A stretch of 25,683 nt of DNA from JBBDYQ01 sp035553855 (GTDB lineage: Bacteria; Actinomycetota; Thermoleophilia; Solirubrobacterales; Thermoleophilaceae): positions 1 through 25,683 of the forward strand of contig DATMJO010000126.1 of assembly GCA_035553855.1 (NCBI GenBank). Reading direction: 5' to 3'. Below the pieces are notes generated by a model, which was given only the letters and a program-made list of their open reading frames with translations, had not been told where the DNA came from and made no database searches. How positions within the stretch are numbered: position 1 is the stretch's first letter; every line of letters starts with the position of its first letter. Position numbers and translations under genes: made by a program. Positions 1 through 8,529 of the stretch are shown one piece after another.

Positions 1-1
1 G

Positions 2-1609
2 AAGGACATCGACAGAGCGATCTTCGCCTACAACCACGCCGACTGGTACGTCGACTCCGTCAACCTCCGCGCCAAGCTCATCGCCGGCGTCCCCGCCGAG
101 GTCATCGGCTCCCTCACAGGCCTCACCGAAGGCCGCTTCCCCGTGTACGCCAAGGCGCGCTACGCCGACGACATCTCCGAGCGCGAGGCCGCCCGGCGCG
201 TGCGCCGCGGCGAGAACGCCGCCACGGTGGTCTCCGGCGAGGCCGACCGCCGCAGCATCGAGATCTTCACCCGGCGGGGCGCCCCGGTCGTCGCCGTCAA
301 CGACGGCATCGTCAAGAAGATCGGGCGTAGCGAGAAGCGCGGCCTCTACATCGTCCTCCAGGACGTGTACGGCAACCGCTACACCTACGCGGGGCTCTCC
401 AAGGTCGCGACCTCCTACCCGGTCCCCAAGGACGAGACCGGCGACCTGAAGGTCGAGGCGAAGGCCACCCGCGCCAACGCGGACCCGAAGCCGAAGTCCC
501 CGGCGTCGGCCGGCGCGCAACTCGACGCCGCCACCGACAGCGTCGCGGGCGCCCGCAGGCGCTCCTCCGCCGACGAGGGCCCGTCGGTCCCCGTGAAGGA
601 GCGCCTCTTCGCGCACCCGACCCGCCCGAAGGCGCGCAGCGCCGGAGGCGCCGAGCAGGTGCTCAACTCGCGCTCGGGCTACACCACGTTCCGCAACTAC
701 TTCTCGCGTCCGTTCGGCCTCGACGCCGACGACGTCCGCCTCGCCCGCCTCAAGCAGGGCTCGCGCGTGATCGGCGGCACGATCCTGGGCCGCACCGGCC
801 GCCCCGACGAGACGAAGGCGCCCCACCTGATCTTCGAGATCCGCCCGGCAGGCCGCGGCGCCCCGCGGGTCGACCCGAAGCCGATCCTCGACGGCTGGAA
901 GCTGCTGGAGGCCACGGCCGTCTACCGCGCCTCGGGCCGCAACGCGCTCTACGACTCCGAGGACGACGACTTCTCGATCGGCCAGGTCATGCTGCTGCCC
1001 AAGCACCTGCTCGAGCGCCGCGTCCTCTCGGACGAGCGCATCGACGTGTACGAGTGCGGCCGCAAGGACATCCGCTCCGGCCAGATCGACCGTCGCGTGC
1101 TCGTGACACTCGCCTTCCTCGCGGAGTCGGGCCTGCGGCCCACGGTCACCAGCCTGCGCTGTGGCCACTCGTTCTACACGAGGTCCGGGAACGTCTCGCA
1201 CCACTCGTCGGGGAACGCCGTGGACATCGGGCGCATCAACGGCATCCCCGTCCTCGGCCACCAGGAGCCGGGCGGGATCACCGAGCAGGCGGTCAAGCGC
1301 CTCCTCTACCTCCAGGGCACGCTCGCCCCGGACCAGATCATCAGCCTCTTCGACATCGGCGGCCCCACCTTCGCGATGGCCGACCACGCCGACCACATCC
1401 ACGTCGGCTTCCGGCCCCTGTTCGGCTCCAACAGGAAGCTCGGCCAGCAGGCACTCGCCGTTCTCCGCCCGGGCCAGTGGAACGACCTGATCGCCCAGCT
1501 CCGCCGGATCGACAACCCGGTGGTCCGGACCAAGCCGTCTGACGCCTCGATCAAGGTCCGCAAGAAGCGGTCCTCGAAGCGCAGCTCGACGGCGCACAAG
1601 GGCGAATAG
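2..1609 (+). CDS. Multidomain peptidoglycan hydrolase-like protein (SLT end, degenerate M23, M15-like), 5'-truncated by window edge
   Basis: The frame is open to the left edge, so the true start lies outside; the GTG at 143 is internal. The first ~50 visible residues (AIFAYNHADWYVDSV) match the end of a lytic transglycosylase (SLT) domain. Next comes an M23/LytM-like fold split by a ~100-residue Ala/Lys/Arg-rich insert: GAPVVAVNDGIV before it and GRTGRPDETKAPHLIFEIRP after it. The usual M23 zinc ligands look lost: HxxxD reads RRSIEIF and HxHFE reads HLIFE. The C-terminal ~150 residues keep an M15/VanY-like zinc pattern, HHSSGNAVDI followed by DHIHVGF. The protein ends in a basic Lys/Arg tail. 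It probably acts outside the membrane on peptidoglycan, with the last domain as the likely active peptidase. Any signal peptide lies outside the window. Domain calls are by motif only. Confidence 0.85.
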   Translation, partial: KDIDRAIFAYNHADWYVDSVNLRAKLIAGVPAEVIGSLTGLTEGRFPVYAKARYADDISEREAARRVRRGENAATVVSGEADRRSIEIFTRRGAPVVAVNDGIVKKIGRSEKRGLYIVLQDVYGNRYTYAGLSKVATSYPVPKDETGDLKVEAKATRANADPKPKSPASAGAQLDAATDSVAGARRRSSADEGPSVPVKERLFAHPTRPKARSAGGAEQVLNSRSGYTTFRNYFSRPFGLDADDVRLARLKQGSRVIGGTILGRTGRPDETKAPHLIFEIRPAGRGAPRVDPKPILDGWKLLEATAVYRASGRNALYDSEDDDFSIGQVMLLPKHLLERRVLSDERIDVYECGRKDIRSGQIDRRVLVTLAFLAESGLRPTVTSLRCGHSFYTRSGNVSHHSSGNAVDIGRINGIPVLGHQEPGGITEQAVKRLLYLQGTLAPDQIISLFDIGGPTFAMADHADHIHVGFRPLFGSNRKLGQQALAVLRPGQWNDLIAQLRRIDNPVVRTKPSDASIKVRKKRSSKRSSTAHKGE

Positions 1610-1707
1610 CCCTCTTCCGGCTAGTCCAGCTCGAGTTCGGCTTCCTGCTGGGGCCGCCCGACGGGCGCTACCTCACGCGCCCCGGGGCCGGCGAAGAGCC
1701 CGAGCGG

Positions 1708-2460
1708 GTGATCGTCCTCACGACGCTCGGCGCGCCGCAGCGGCGCATGCTCGAGCGCCGCCGCCGGCCGAGGGCCACGGCCGGCGCGGAGCCCGAGCCC
1801 GTCCCCACCGCGCGTGCGACGCTCGCGCGCGCCGCGCCGCTCCCCTCGCCGAGCGAGGCCTCCGCATGGCTCGACGGGCTCCGCGAGGACCGCGGCGGGC
1901 TGCGGAGGGAGGCCGACGAGGCCGTGGCCGCCCTCAACTCGCTGCTGCGGGCCCACCGCGCCTGCGCGGCCGACCCCTATGCCCGGGACGTCTCGGTGGA
2001 GCACGCGCTGCGGGCCCGCGTGGGCTACGGCTCGGGCGACCACGTGGCGGAGGGGAGGGTCGAGGAGGCCGTCGAGGTGCCGCGCGAGGCGCCCCGCGAG
2101 AGCCGCCAGGACCGGCTCTCGCCGCAGGAGCGCCTGGCTGCGGTCCTCGGGGGGCGCGTGGGCCTCCTGGCCTGTGAGGAGCTCGTGCTGCGCGCTCGCG
2201 CCGACCTGGACGCGGGCCGCCACCGCGAGGCGGCGCTCCAGGCGCGGATCGCGCTCGAGGCGGCGCTGGCGGAGCTCGACCCGGCCGCCGCCGGGGTGGG
2301 CGAGCTGGGCGGGCGCCGCGCGGCGATCGGCCAGGCGGCCAACGAGGCGCTCGCGGGCGAGCCGGGCGAGCGGTCGCGGACGGCCGTCGAGGAGGCCGTC
2401 GCCCTGCTGGAGCGGGCGCTGCGGCGCCGCCGCCTCGCCGACGTGCGCGACGACGTCTAG
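1708..2460 (+). CDS. Hypothetical helical protein; 5' end unresolved
   Basis: I do not recognise a named family. The 250-aa product is Ala/Arg/Glu-rich and mostly helical, with a middle part containing YGSGDHVAEGRVEEAVEVP and then LRARADLDAGRHREAALQ, a TPR-like or helical-hairpin look. The GTG at 1708 is the first standard start, with a weak purine stretch (GGCGAAGAG) about 10 nt upstream. The same frame stays open back to an in-frame TGA at 1540. The segment translated from about 1621 (QLEFGFLLGPPDGRYLTR) reads like real protein but has no ATG, GTG or TTG. The start may therefore be non-standard (CTG at 1651 or 1654), or the 5' end may be damaged. It lies 98 nt after the cell-wall gene on the same strand. 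Plus-strand coding is preferred over the antisense frame because of its protein-like composition. Confidence 0.6.
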   Translation: MIVLTTLGAPQRRMLERRRRPRATAGAEPEPVPTARATLARAAPLPSPSEASAWLDGLREDRGGLRREADEAVAALNSLLRAHRACAADPYARDVSVEHALRARVGYGSGDHVAEGRVEEAVEVPREAPRESRQDRLSPQERLAAVLGGRVGLLACEELVLRARADLDAGRHREAALQARIALEAALAELDPAAAGVGELGGRRAAIGQAANEALAGEPGERSRTAVEEAVALLERALRRRRLADVRDDV

Positions 2461-2555
2461 CGGGTCACCGGATCTTCACCACGACGCGGGCGTCGCGGCG
2501 GATACTCCGGCGAACGGGTCGCGCGCAAGGGGCATCGACCATCTGTCGAGGCAAT

Positions 2556-2585
2556 TTGCGTGATTTTCATCCAGCGGGCCATAGT
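2556..2585 (+). promoter_or_regulatory. Candidate promoter of the 67-aa protein gene
   Basis: TTGCGT (2556-2561) and CATAGT (2580-2585) are separated by 18 nt in a locally AT-richer patch. An inverted repeat, GCGGGC (2574-2579) and GCCCGC (2587-2592) around a 7-nt loop, overlaps the -10 box. It is followed by the ribosome binding site GGAGG (2595-2599) and the ATG at 2609. The assignment is by inspection only. Confidence 0.35.
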
Positions 2586-2608
2586 TGCCCGCCCGGAGGT
2601 TCGCAACC

Positions 2609-2812
2609 ATGACCGACATGAGCACAGTCCAGATCAGGGGAGCCCGCAGTCGCGTCGCGCGGGGCGAGCGCGCGAGCCGGATGACCCGCGTGATGCAGGC
2701 CAGCCGGCGCATCCGCGCCGAGGAGAGTCGCTCCGGCCGGGCATGGATCAACGGCCGCGAGGTCGGCGGGGCCGATCCCCGCTGGGCGCACCTGTCGCGC
2801 TCCTACGACTGA
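2609..2812 (+). CDS. Small Arg-rich hypothetical protein (67 aa)
   Basis: The ATG at 2609 follows a good ribosome binding site, GGAGG, with a 9-nt gap, so it is preferred over the TTG at 2585. The product is strongly basic in its first 50 residues (RGARSRVARGERASRMTRV) and ends with AWINGREVGG and PRWAHLSRSYD. There is no membrane segment, Cys pair or known domain. Its own candidate promoter and RBS suggest a real, separately expressed small protein. It ends 1 nt before the stop codon of the convergent sirtuin gene. Nucleic-acid binding is possible from the charge alone but is speculation. Confidence 0.6.
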   Translation: MTDMSTVQIRGARSRVARGERASRMTRVMQASRRIRAEESRSGRAWINGREVGGADPRWAHLSRSYD

Positions 2813-2813
2813 G

Positions 2814-3574
2814 TCAGACGAGCTCGAGCACGGCGCGGAGCTCCTCCACGACGTCGCCCGAGAGCTTCACGGCGGCGCGGCGGTCGTACGGGGTGGGTCC
2901 CTGCGTGACGAGCGCCACCTCGCCGCCCGCCTCCAGCGTCACCTCCGGCAGCGACGCGACCGGGTGGACCTCGAGCGAGGAGCCGACGCAGACGAGCAGG
3001 TCGGCCTCGGATGCCAGCTCGTAGGCCTCCTGGATCGCGGCCTCGGGCAACATCTCGCCGAACAGCACGACGTCGGGCTTGAGCGGCGCGATGCAGGCGA
3101 CGCACTCGGGCGCCCCCTCCACCGCCTCGAGCATCTCCACCACGGCGTCCAGCCCGACCTTCCAGCCGCACTCGGGGCACACGCAGCGGGCGATCGAGCC
3201 GTGCACCTCCACGAGCCGCGAGGTGCCGGCGGCGCGGTGGAGGCGGTCCACGTTCTGCGTGACGACGCCGCGCAGGACGCCGCGGCTCTCGAGCTCGGCG
3301 AGCGCCTCGTGCGCGGGGTTCGGCAGCTTGTCGCGCAGCATCACGAAGCGCTCCCGGTAGAAGCCCCAGAAGCGGTCCGGGTCGCGCCGGAACGCGTCGA
3401 TGTGGGCGACCTCCATGGGGTTGACCTTCTCCCAGAGGCCCTCGCCGGGCGTGCGGAAGTCGGGGATCCCGGATGGAACCGAGATCCCCGCCCCCGTCAG
3501 CGCCACGGCGCGCTCGGACGCGCGCAGCATCTCCGCGAGGCGCTCGGCCCCGCGCGTGCCGTTGCGCAGGCCGA

Positions 3575-3578
<4 letters not shown>
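2814..3578 (-). CDS. cobB: NAD-dependent protein deacylase, Sir2 family (class III-like sirtuin)
   Basis: A complete 254-aa sirtuin that removes acyl groups from lysines using NAD+. Visible motifs are GAGIS (29-33) followed by SGIPDFR, TQNVD (107-111), catalytic His126 in EVHGS, and zinc Cys pairs at 134/137 and 159/162. Tyr74 and Arg77 in FYRER fit the Tyr-x-x-Arg signature of class III sirtuins (CobB, SIRT5), which also accept succinyl and malonyl lysine. The GTG start at 3578 overlaps the TGA of the upstream hydratase gene by 4 nt; the longer frame to 3767 only reads through that gene antiphase. Translational coupling to a beta-oxidation operon suggests it reverses lysine acylation caused by acyl-CoAs, as CobB does for acetyl-CoA synthetase in other bacteria. 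That role is inferred. Confidence 0.93.
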
Positions 3579-4667
<1,089 letters not shown>

Positions 4668-4681
<14 letters not shown>

Positions 4682-5540
4682 AGAAGCCCTTTCCGGTCTT
4701 CGCGCCGAGGTTTCCGGCCTCGACCAGCGCCTTCATCTTCTGCGACACGTAGAAGCGGTCGCCGTAGGAGTCGTGCAGGTGCTCGGCGACGTGGTGGACG
4801 GTGTCGAGGCCGAGCATGTCGGTGAGGAAGTACGGCCCCATCGGCGCGGCGCCCGACTCCTGGACGACCTTGTCCACGTCCTTGATGTCGAGGTCCTCCT
4901 CCTCGGTGGCGCGCCAGATCTCCGACACGGCCGAGTTGAGGATGCGGTTGACGACGAAGCCGGGGGCCTCCCCGCAGCGCACGGGCGTCTTCTTGATCGC
5001 CTGCGCGAAGTTCGCGGCCGCCTGGAGCGTCTCCTCCGAGGTCTCCTCCCCCTCGATGACCTCGATGAGGCGCATCATCGACGCGGGGTAGAAGAAGTGG
5101 AAGCCCACGACCTTGTCGGGGCGGGCGGTCGCCTCCGCCATCTCGCTGATCGCGAGCGACGAGGTGTTCGACGCGAGTATCGCGTGCCCGGGGGTGACCG
5201 AGTCGAGTTCCGAGAAGACGGCCTGCTTGATCTGCATCCGCTCGGGCACGGCCTCGATGACGAAGTCGACGTCGCCGAAGCCCTCGTAGTCGAGCGTGCC
5301 GGTGATGCGGCCCGTGATCTCCGCGAGCTGGGCGTCGGCCTGCTCCTGGGTGATCTTCTCCTTCTTGACGAGCGAGCCGAGCTGGGCCTGGGTGACCTGC
5401 CGGGCCTTCTCGAGGCCCGCGTCGACGAACTCCTGCTTGACGTCCTTCATGACGACGGGGATGCCGGACGAGGCGATGACCTGCGAGATCTCTCCACCCA
5501 TGGTCCCCGCGCCCACGACGGCGGCTTTGAATACGTACAT
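4668..5540 (-). CDS. 3-hydroxyacyl-CoA dehydrogenase
   Basis: A 290-aa NAD-dependent L-3-hydroxyacyl-CoA dehydrogenase, the third step of beta-oxidation. The N-terminal Rossmann fold has GAGTMG (10-15), followed by VIEAVPE and SNTSS. The catalytic pair is His148 in GFHFFYP and Glu160 in RLIEVIEG. The C-terminal domain includes APGFVVNRI (192-200) and ends in LGAKTGKGFYEHG, the usual end of the family, so the protein is complete. The ATG at 5540 is preceded by GGAAGG about 5 nt upstream. Butyryl-CoA-type dehydrogenases (Hbd, PaaH) have similar length, so chain-length preference is unknown. It sits inside the minus-strand operon, 39 nt after the SRPBCC gene. Confidence 0.93.
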
Positions 5541-5579
5541 GAGTCCCTTCCAGAGGGTCGTGAGTGCGACCCGGGAAGG

Positions 5580-6035
5580 CTACTCGTAGGAGGCTTCCTC
5601 CGCCGCCTCGACGGCGAAGCGGCGCAGGCTGCGCACCGTGGAGTCGCGCAGGGCACGGCGGACGAAGAAGAGGCCGGCGAGCCAGGCGATCGGCCCGCGC
5701 TCGGTCAGCTCGTACTCGAGGAGCACCTCCACGCGGGCGCCCTCGGCGTCCTCGGCGAAGGTGACGGTCTGCGTCGCGCTCATCCGCTCCTCGAAGACCT
5801 CGGTCACGAGCCGGCCCGGCTCGTTCTCGCGGATCTTCTCGGTGACGCGCCCGCGCCCGCCCGGGATCGACTCCCAGACGAGCGTCGAGCCGGGCTCCGG
5901 CCAGCCGCCGCGCTCCTCCAGCGGCCGCGCGAAGCCCTCGACGAAGGTGGGCCAGCGGCGGACGCTCGTCCAGAGCGCCTGCGCGGCCTCCGGCGCCAGC
6001 GCCACCGTGGCGGCGGCGCGCGCCTCACTCGCCAC
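5580..6035 (-). CDS. SRPBCC (START/polyketide cyclase-like) family protein
   Basis: A 151-aa protein with the SRPBCC pattern: an N-terminal strand, a helix with ALWTSVRRWPTFVEGF, a central beta sheet (STLVWESIPGGRGRVTEKI, VTEVFEERMSATQTVTF) and a long C-terminal helix. Such proteins bind hydrophobic ligands in a deep pocket, and no ligand can be named here. The GTG at 6035 overlaps the end of the padR gene by 11 nt. PadR regulators are often paired with genes for ligand-binding or detoxifying proteins, so a sensing or carrier role for acyl or aromatic compounds is possible but inferred. Confidence 0.8.
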   Translation of the reverse strand: MASEARAAATVALAPEAAQALWTSVRRWPTFVEGFARPLEERGGWPEPGSTLVWESIPGGRGRVTEKIRENEPGRLVTEVFEERMSATQTVTFAEDAEGARVEVLLEYELTERGPIAWLAGLFFVRRALRDSTVRSLRRFAVEAAEEASYE

Positions 6036-6489
6036 CGTAGACCTCCCGGACGATCTCGGAGATCGAGCGCGCGGTGGAGTCGAGGAACGGGCGCACGTCC
6101 TCGTGGAGACGCCGGTACTCGGCCCGGCCCGCCTCGGTCAGCGAGTAGTAGCGGCGGCTGCGGCGCTCGGGATGCTCCCAGCGGCCCTCGATCAGCCCGC
6201 CCGCCTCCAGCGAGCGCAGCAGCGGGTACATGGTGTTCGGGTTGATCGTGAGCACGCCCTCCGTCATCTGGGAGATCCGTTCCATCAGCTGGTTGCCGTA
6301 GGTCGGCCCCTGCTCCATGAAGTGGAGGACCAGGAGCGGGAGCACGTCGCGGCGGCGCAGCTCGCCGGTGATCGGGTCGGTCTGCCGCTTGCCGCGTGGC
6401 CGCGCCGCTTCGCGCACGTCGCCGGCGCGCGCCGTCTCGGCGACGGCACGGCGTGTGGCTTCACGACGGGACTTCCCGGCCCCCGGCAT
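6025..6489 (-). CDS. PadR family transcriptional regulator
   Basis: A 154-aa protein with a ~45-residue basic leader followed by a PadR winged helix: LRRRDVLPLLVLHFMEQGPTYGNQLMERI, then INPNTMYPLLRSLEAGGLIEGRW and RRYYSLTEAGRAEYRRL. A C-terminal helix probably mediates dimerisation. The ATG at 6489 was chosen; an ATG at 6576 gives a longer leader. Neither has a clear ribosome binding site, so the start is uncertain. It lies 128 nt after the acyl-CoA dehydrogenase gene and overlaps the SRPBCC gene, so it probably controls this beta-oxidation operon or itself. PadR proteins are usually repressors released by small ligands. I could not identify an operator. Confidence 0.85.
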   Translation of the reverse strand: MPGAGKSRREATRRAVAETARAGDVREAARPRGKRQTDPITGELRRRDVLPLLVLHFMEQGPTYGNQLMERISQMTEGVLTINPNTMYPLLRSLEAGGLIEGRWEHPERRSRRYYSLTEAGRAEYRRLHEDVRPFLDSTARSISEIVREVYGGE

Positions 6490-6617
6490 CGGCCGTGAGT
6501 CTGCCAGCCCGGGCGGGCGGGGCGGCGCGGTCCCGCGAGCATGCAGTCGAGCACGCCATGCGCGCCCTTCCCGCATACTCGCCGGAAGCCGCGGCGATCA
6601 GGTCCGGAGAGGCTGCC

Positions 6618-7790
6618 CTAGGCGGGAACCGCCTCGGGCGCCTCGGCACGGCGCGGCATCAGCGTCTCGCGGGCGATCACGAGGCGCTGAATCTGCGACG
6701 TGCCTTCGTAGAGCTGCATGATCTTCGCGTCGCGCATCAGCTTCTCGACGGGGTACTCCTTGATGAAGCCGTAGCCGCCGTAGACCTGCACGGCGTCGAC
6801 GGTGACCTCCATCGCGGTGTCCGCGGAGAAGCGCTTCGCGTGCGAGGACATCAGCGTGTTGCGCTGGCCCTGGTCGAGCTGCACGGCCGAGTTCCAGACG
6901 AGCAGGCGCGACGCGGCGATCTTGGTCGCCATGTCGGCGATCATGAACTGGATCGCCTGGTGCATCGCGATCGGCACGCCGAACTGGACGCGCTCCTTCG
7001 AGTAGTCGCGGGCGAACTCGAAGGCCGCCTGGGCGATGCCGACGGCCATCGCCGCCACGCCGGGGCGCGTGCGGTCGAGGGTCATCATGGCGAGCTTGAA
7101 GCCCTTGTTCTCCTCGCCGAGCAGGTTCTCGGCGGGGATCTCCACGTCGTTGAAGGAGACCGTGGCGGTGTTGGAGGCGCGCTGTCCGAGCTTGTCCTCC
7201 TTCTTGTCCACGACGACGCCGGCCTCGCGCGGGACGACGAATGCGGAGATGCCCTTGTGGCCCGCGTCCTTGTCGGTCTTCGCGTAGACCGTGTACCAGT
7301 CGGCGTGGGAGCCGTTGGTGATGAAGCACTTCTGGCCGTTGATGACGTACTTGTCGCCCTGCTTGACGGCCGTGGTGCGCATGCCCGAGACGTCGGAGCC
7401 GGCGTCCGGCTCGGTCAGGCAGAAGGAGGCGAGCTTCGGCTCCTCCGTGAGCATCCCGAGGTACTGCTTCTTGATCTCCTCGGAGCCGCCGATGATGACC
7501 GGGGCGCTCGCGAGCCCGTTGCACACGAGCGAGGTGCCGATGCCTGAGCAGCCCCAGCCGATCTCCTCCTCGATGAGGCAGCCCGACAGGTAGTCGAGGC
7601 CGGGTCCGCCGTACTCCTCCGGGATGTGCGTGTTCATGAGACCGACTTCCCAGGCCTTCTTGATCACGTCTTCCGGCCAGGCGCCTTCCTTGTCGTACTC
7701 CCAGGCAACTGGCCGAATGTCCTTCTCGGCGAAGCTGTGGGCAAGCTCCTTGAGGTCCTTCTGCTCATCGGTGAGGGTGAAATCGACCAC
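6618..7790 (-). CDS. Acyl-CoA dehydrogenase (short/medium-chain type)
   Basis: A 390-aa FAD enzyme that oxidises acyl-CoA to trans-2-enoyl-CoA. It shows DFTLTDEQKDL at the start, FAD/substrate segments CLTEPDAGSD and GQKCFITNGSHADWYTVYAKT, FGVPIAMHQAIQF, and the catalytic Glu (about 362) in LYEGTSQIQRL. Length and motifs fit butyryl-CoA-dehydrogenase-like enzymes. The GTG at 7790 is chosen because GGAG lies just upstream and the protein then begins at the family's usual place; the longer frame to 7838 adds an unlikely leader. It is the first enzyme gene of the minus-strand run and supplies the substrate for the hydratase and dehydrogenase encoded downstream. Confidence 0.94.
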   Translation of the reverse strand: MVDFTLTDEQKDLKELAHSFAEKDIRPVAWEYDKEGAWPEDVIKKAWEVGLMNTHIPEEYGGPGLDYLSGCLIEEEIGWGCSGIGTSLVCNGLASAPVIIGGSEEIKKQYLGMLTEEPKLASFCLTEPDAGSDVSGMRTTAVKQGDKYVINGQKCFITNGSHADWYTVYAKTDKDAGHKGISAFVVPREAGVVVDKKEDKLGQRASNTATVSFNDVEIPAENLLGEENKGFKLAMMTLDRTRPGVAAMAVGIAQAAFEFARDYSKERVQFGVPIAMHQAIQFMIADMATKIAASRLLVWNSAVQLDQGQRNTLMSSHAKRFSADTAMEVTVDAVQVYGGYGFIKEYPVEKLMRDAKIMQLYEGTSQIQRLVIARETLMPRRAEAPEAVPA

Positions 7791-7857
7791 GTATCTCCAG
7801 TGCTCCTTCGCGGGGGCGGGGCGAAGCAGTGCGCGCACGCGCGTGGGCCCAGCCCGA

Positions 7858-7873
7858 TTGATTCGTCAGTCAA
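7858..7873. promoter_or_regulatory. Possible operator: imperfect 6-4-6 inverted repeat upstream of acyl-CoA dehydrogenase
   Basis: TTGATT and AGTCAA flank CGTC, and 5 of 6 arm positions are complementary. It lies about 70 nt before the GTG of the acyl-CoA dehydrogenase gene, at the head of the likely operon. It could be a regulator site, but such a short repeat may occur by chance. Confidence 0.2.
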
Positions 7874-7912
7874 GAGGGTCCGGGAAGGGTATCGAACCCC
7901 TCCGAAACCCTC
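7874..7912 (-). terminator. Terminator-like hairpin after the 45-aa protein gene
   Basis: GAGGGT (7874-7879) pairs with ACCCTC (7907-7912), with inner CGG/CCG and GGGT/ACCC pairs around the loop ATCGA and small bulges. It starts at the stop codon of the small membrane protein gene on the minus strand. There is no T-run afterwards, so termination would be weak or factor-dependent. Confidence 0.4.
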
Positions 7913-8048
7913 AACCGAGCACGACTCGGGCCACGAACCAGACACCACCGGCGATCACGGCGACGGTCAGGAGGACGAGCCCGGCCTGCTCGGGGAACAC
8001 CGCCGGGCGGCCGGGCGCCATGGACCTGCGGCGGAAGCGACGCCACAT
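7911..8048 (-). CDS. Small single-pass membrane protein (45 aa)
   Basis: The ATG at 8048 (minus) opens a 45-codon frame: a short basic head (MWRRFRRRSM), then AVFPEQAGLVLLTVAVIAGG and VWFVARVVLG before TGA. One hydrophobic segment of about 20 residues (24-44) with positive charges before it predicts a cytoplasm-in anchor. The -10-like hexamer TACAGT lies 8 nt before the ATG, in line with leaderless expression, and a hairpin follows the stop. It is divergent from the gene at 8067, 18 nt away. It is too short for routine gene calling. No family is recognised. Confidence 0.5.
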   Translation of the reverse strand: MWRRFRRRSMAPGRPAVFPEQAGLVLLTVAVIAGGVWFVARVVLG

Positions 8049-8056
8049 GCGGTCAG

Positions 8057-8062
8057 ACTGTA
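8057..8062 (-). promoter_or_regulatory. -10-like box for leaderless 45-aa gene
   Basis: TACAGT on the minus strand fits TAnnnT and ends 8 nt before the ATG at 8048. No clear -35 box was assigned. Confidence 0.35.
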
Positions 8063-8066
8063 GGCA

Positions 8067-8498
8067 GTGGAGGCGGCATTCGGCATCGTGGTGGTCGCAG
8101 TCGCCGTGATCGGCGGCCTAGCCGCGATCGCGAGCTACATCGGCGCGGGCCGGCTCTACCAGGGGATCGGCAAGGGCCAGTTCGCGCTCGACCAGCCCGA
8201 CCGCCCGAAGGGCCCGAAGCCCGGCAGCGCCCAGGCGCGCGCCGAGTCCGAGGAGGAGCTGCGCCAGCTGCTCGAGGCGAAGTCCTACCGGCGCGTGGAG
8301 CGGGGCGAGTCGCCCCTCGACGTCGAGGCCGAGATGGCGGCGCTCCTGCGCCCGCAGCCCACCGGGCATGACGCCGAGTTGGAGGAGGAAGTGCGGCAGC
8401 TCGTGATCGCCCGCAACGAACGCCGCGCGCGCAAGGGCGAGCCGCCGCTCGACGTGGAGACCGAGGTGCGCCGCCAGTTGGACGACCTCGGCGGTTGA
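8067..8498 (+). CDS. Membrane-anchored protein with an internal 33-residue duplication
   Basis: A 143-aa protein. Residues 5-27 form one membrane segment (FGIVVVAVAVIGGLAAIASY), followed by a linker rich in Pro, Lys and Gly. Two copies of a 33-residue motif then sit at about 62-94 and 106-138, period 44. Each has EEE(L/V)RQL near its start, RR in the middle and GE(S/P)PLDVE near its end. The motif looks like a helix, a turn and a second helix, resembling a short SHOCT-like module, but I cannot assign a family. The start is GTG at 8067. It is followed 31 nt later by another small gene on the same strand. Confidence 0.75.
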   Translation: MEAAFGIVVVAVAVIGGLAAIASYIGAGRLYQGIGKGQFALDQPDRPKGPKPGSAQARAESEEELRQLLEAKSYRRVERGESPLDVEAEMAALLRPQPTGHDAELEEEVRQLVIARNERRARKGEPPLDVETEVRRQLDDLGG

Positions 8499-8523
8499 CC
8501 GCCCGCCCGATGGGCTATTAGAT
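8495..8523 (+). promoter_or_regulatory. Candidate promoter for the 113-aa acidic protein
   Basis: TTGACC (8495-8500) overlaps the stop of the preceding gene. TTAGAT (8518-8523) follows after 17 nt, and the ATG comes 6 nt later at 8530. The spacing suits a sigma-70-type promoter and a transcript with little or no leader. Confidence 0.4.
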
Positions 8524-8529
8524 AGGGGC

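Noticed and set aside
143..1609. GTG at 143 as the start of the cell-wall gene
   Set aside because: The frame is open to the left edge and upstream residues (AIFAYNHADWYVDSV) are clear transglycosylase sequence, so the gene begins outside the window.
1621..2223. Minus-strand open frame opposite the 1708 gene
   Set aside because: Low-complexity His/Arg/Gly composition without domain or start signal; the plus frame looks more protein-like.
7880..7912. tRNA or tmRNA 3' end suggested by GGTTCGATACCC on the minus strand
   Set aside because: The loop resembles a T-arm, but no matching acceptor 5' strand, D-arm or anticodon arm is found within 100 nt, and the last loop base does not fit. It is better explained as part of a hairpin.
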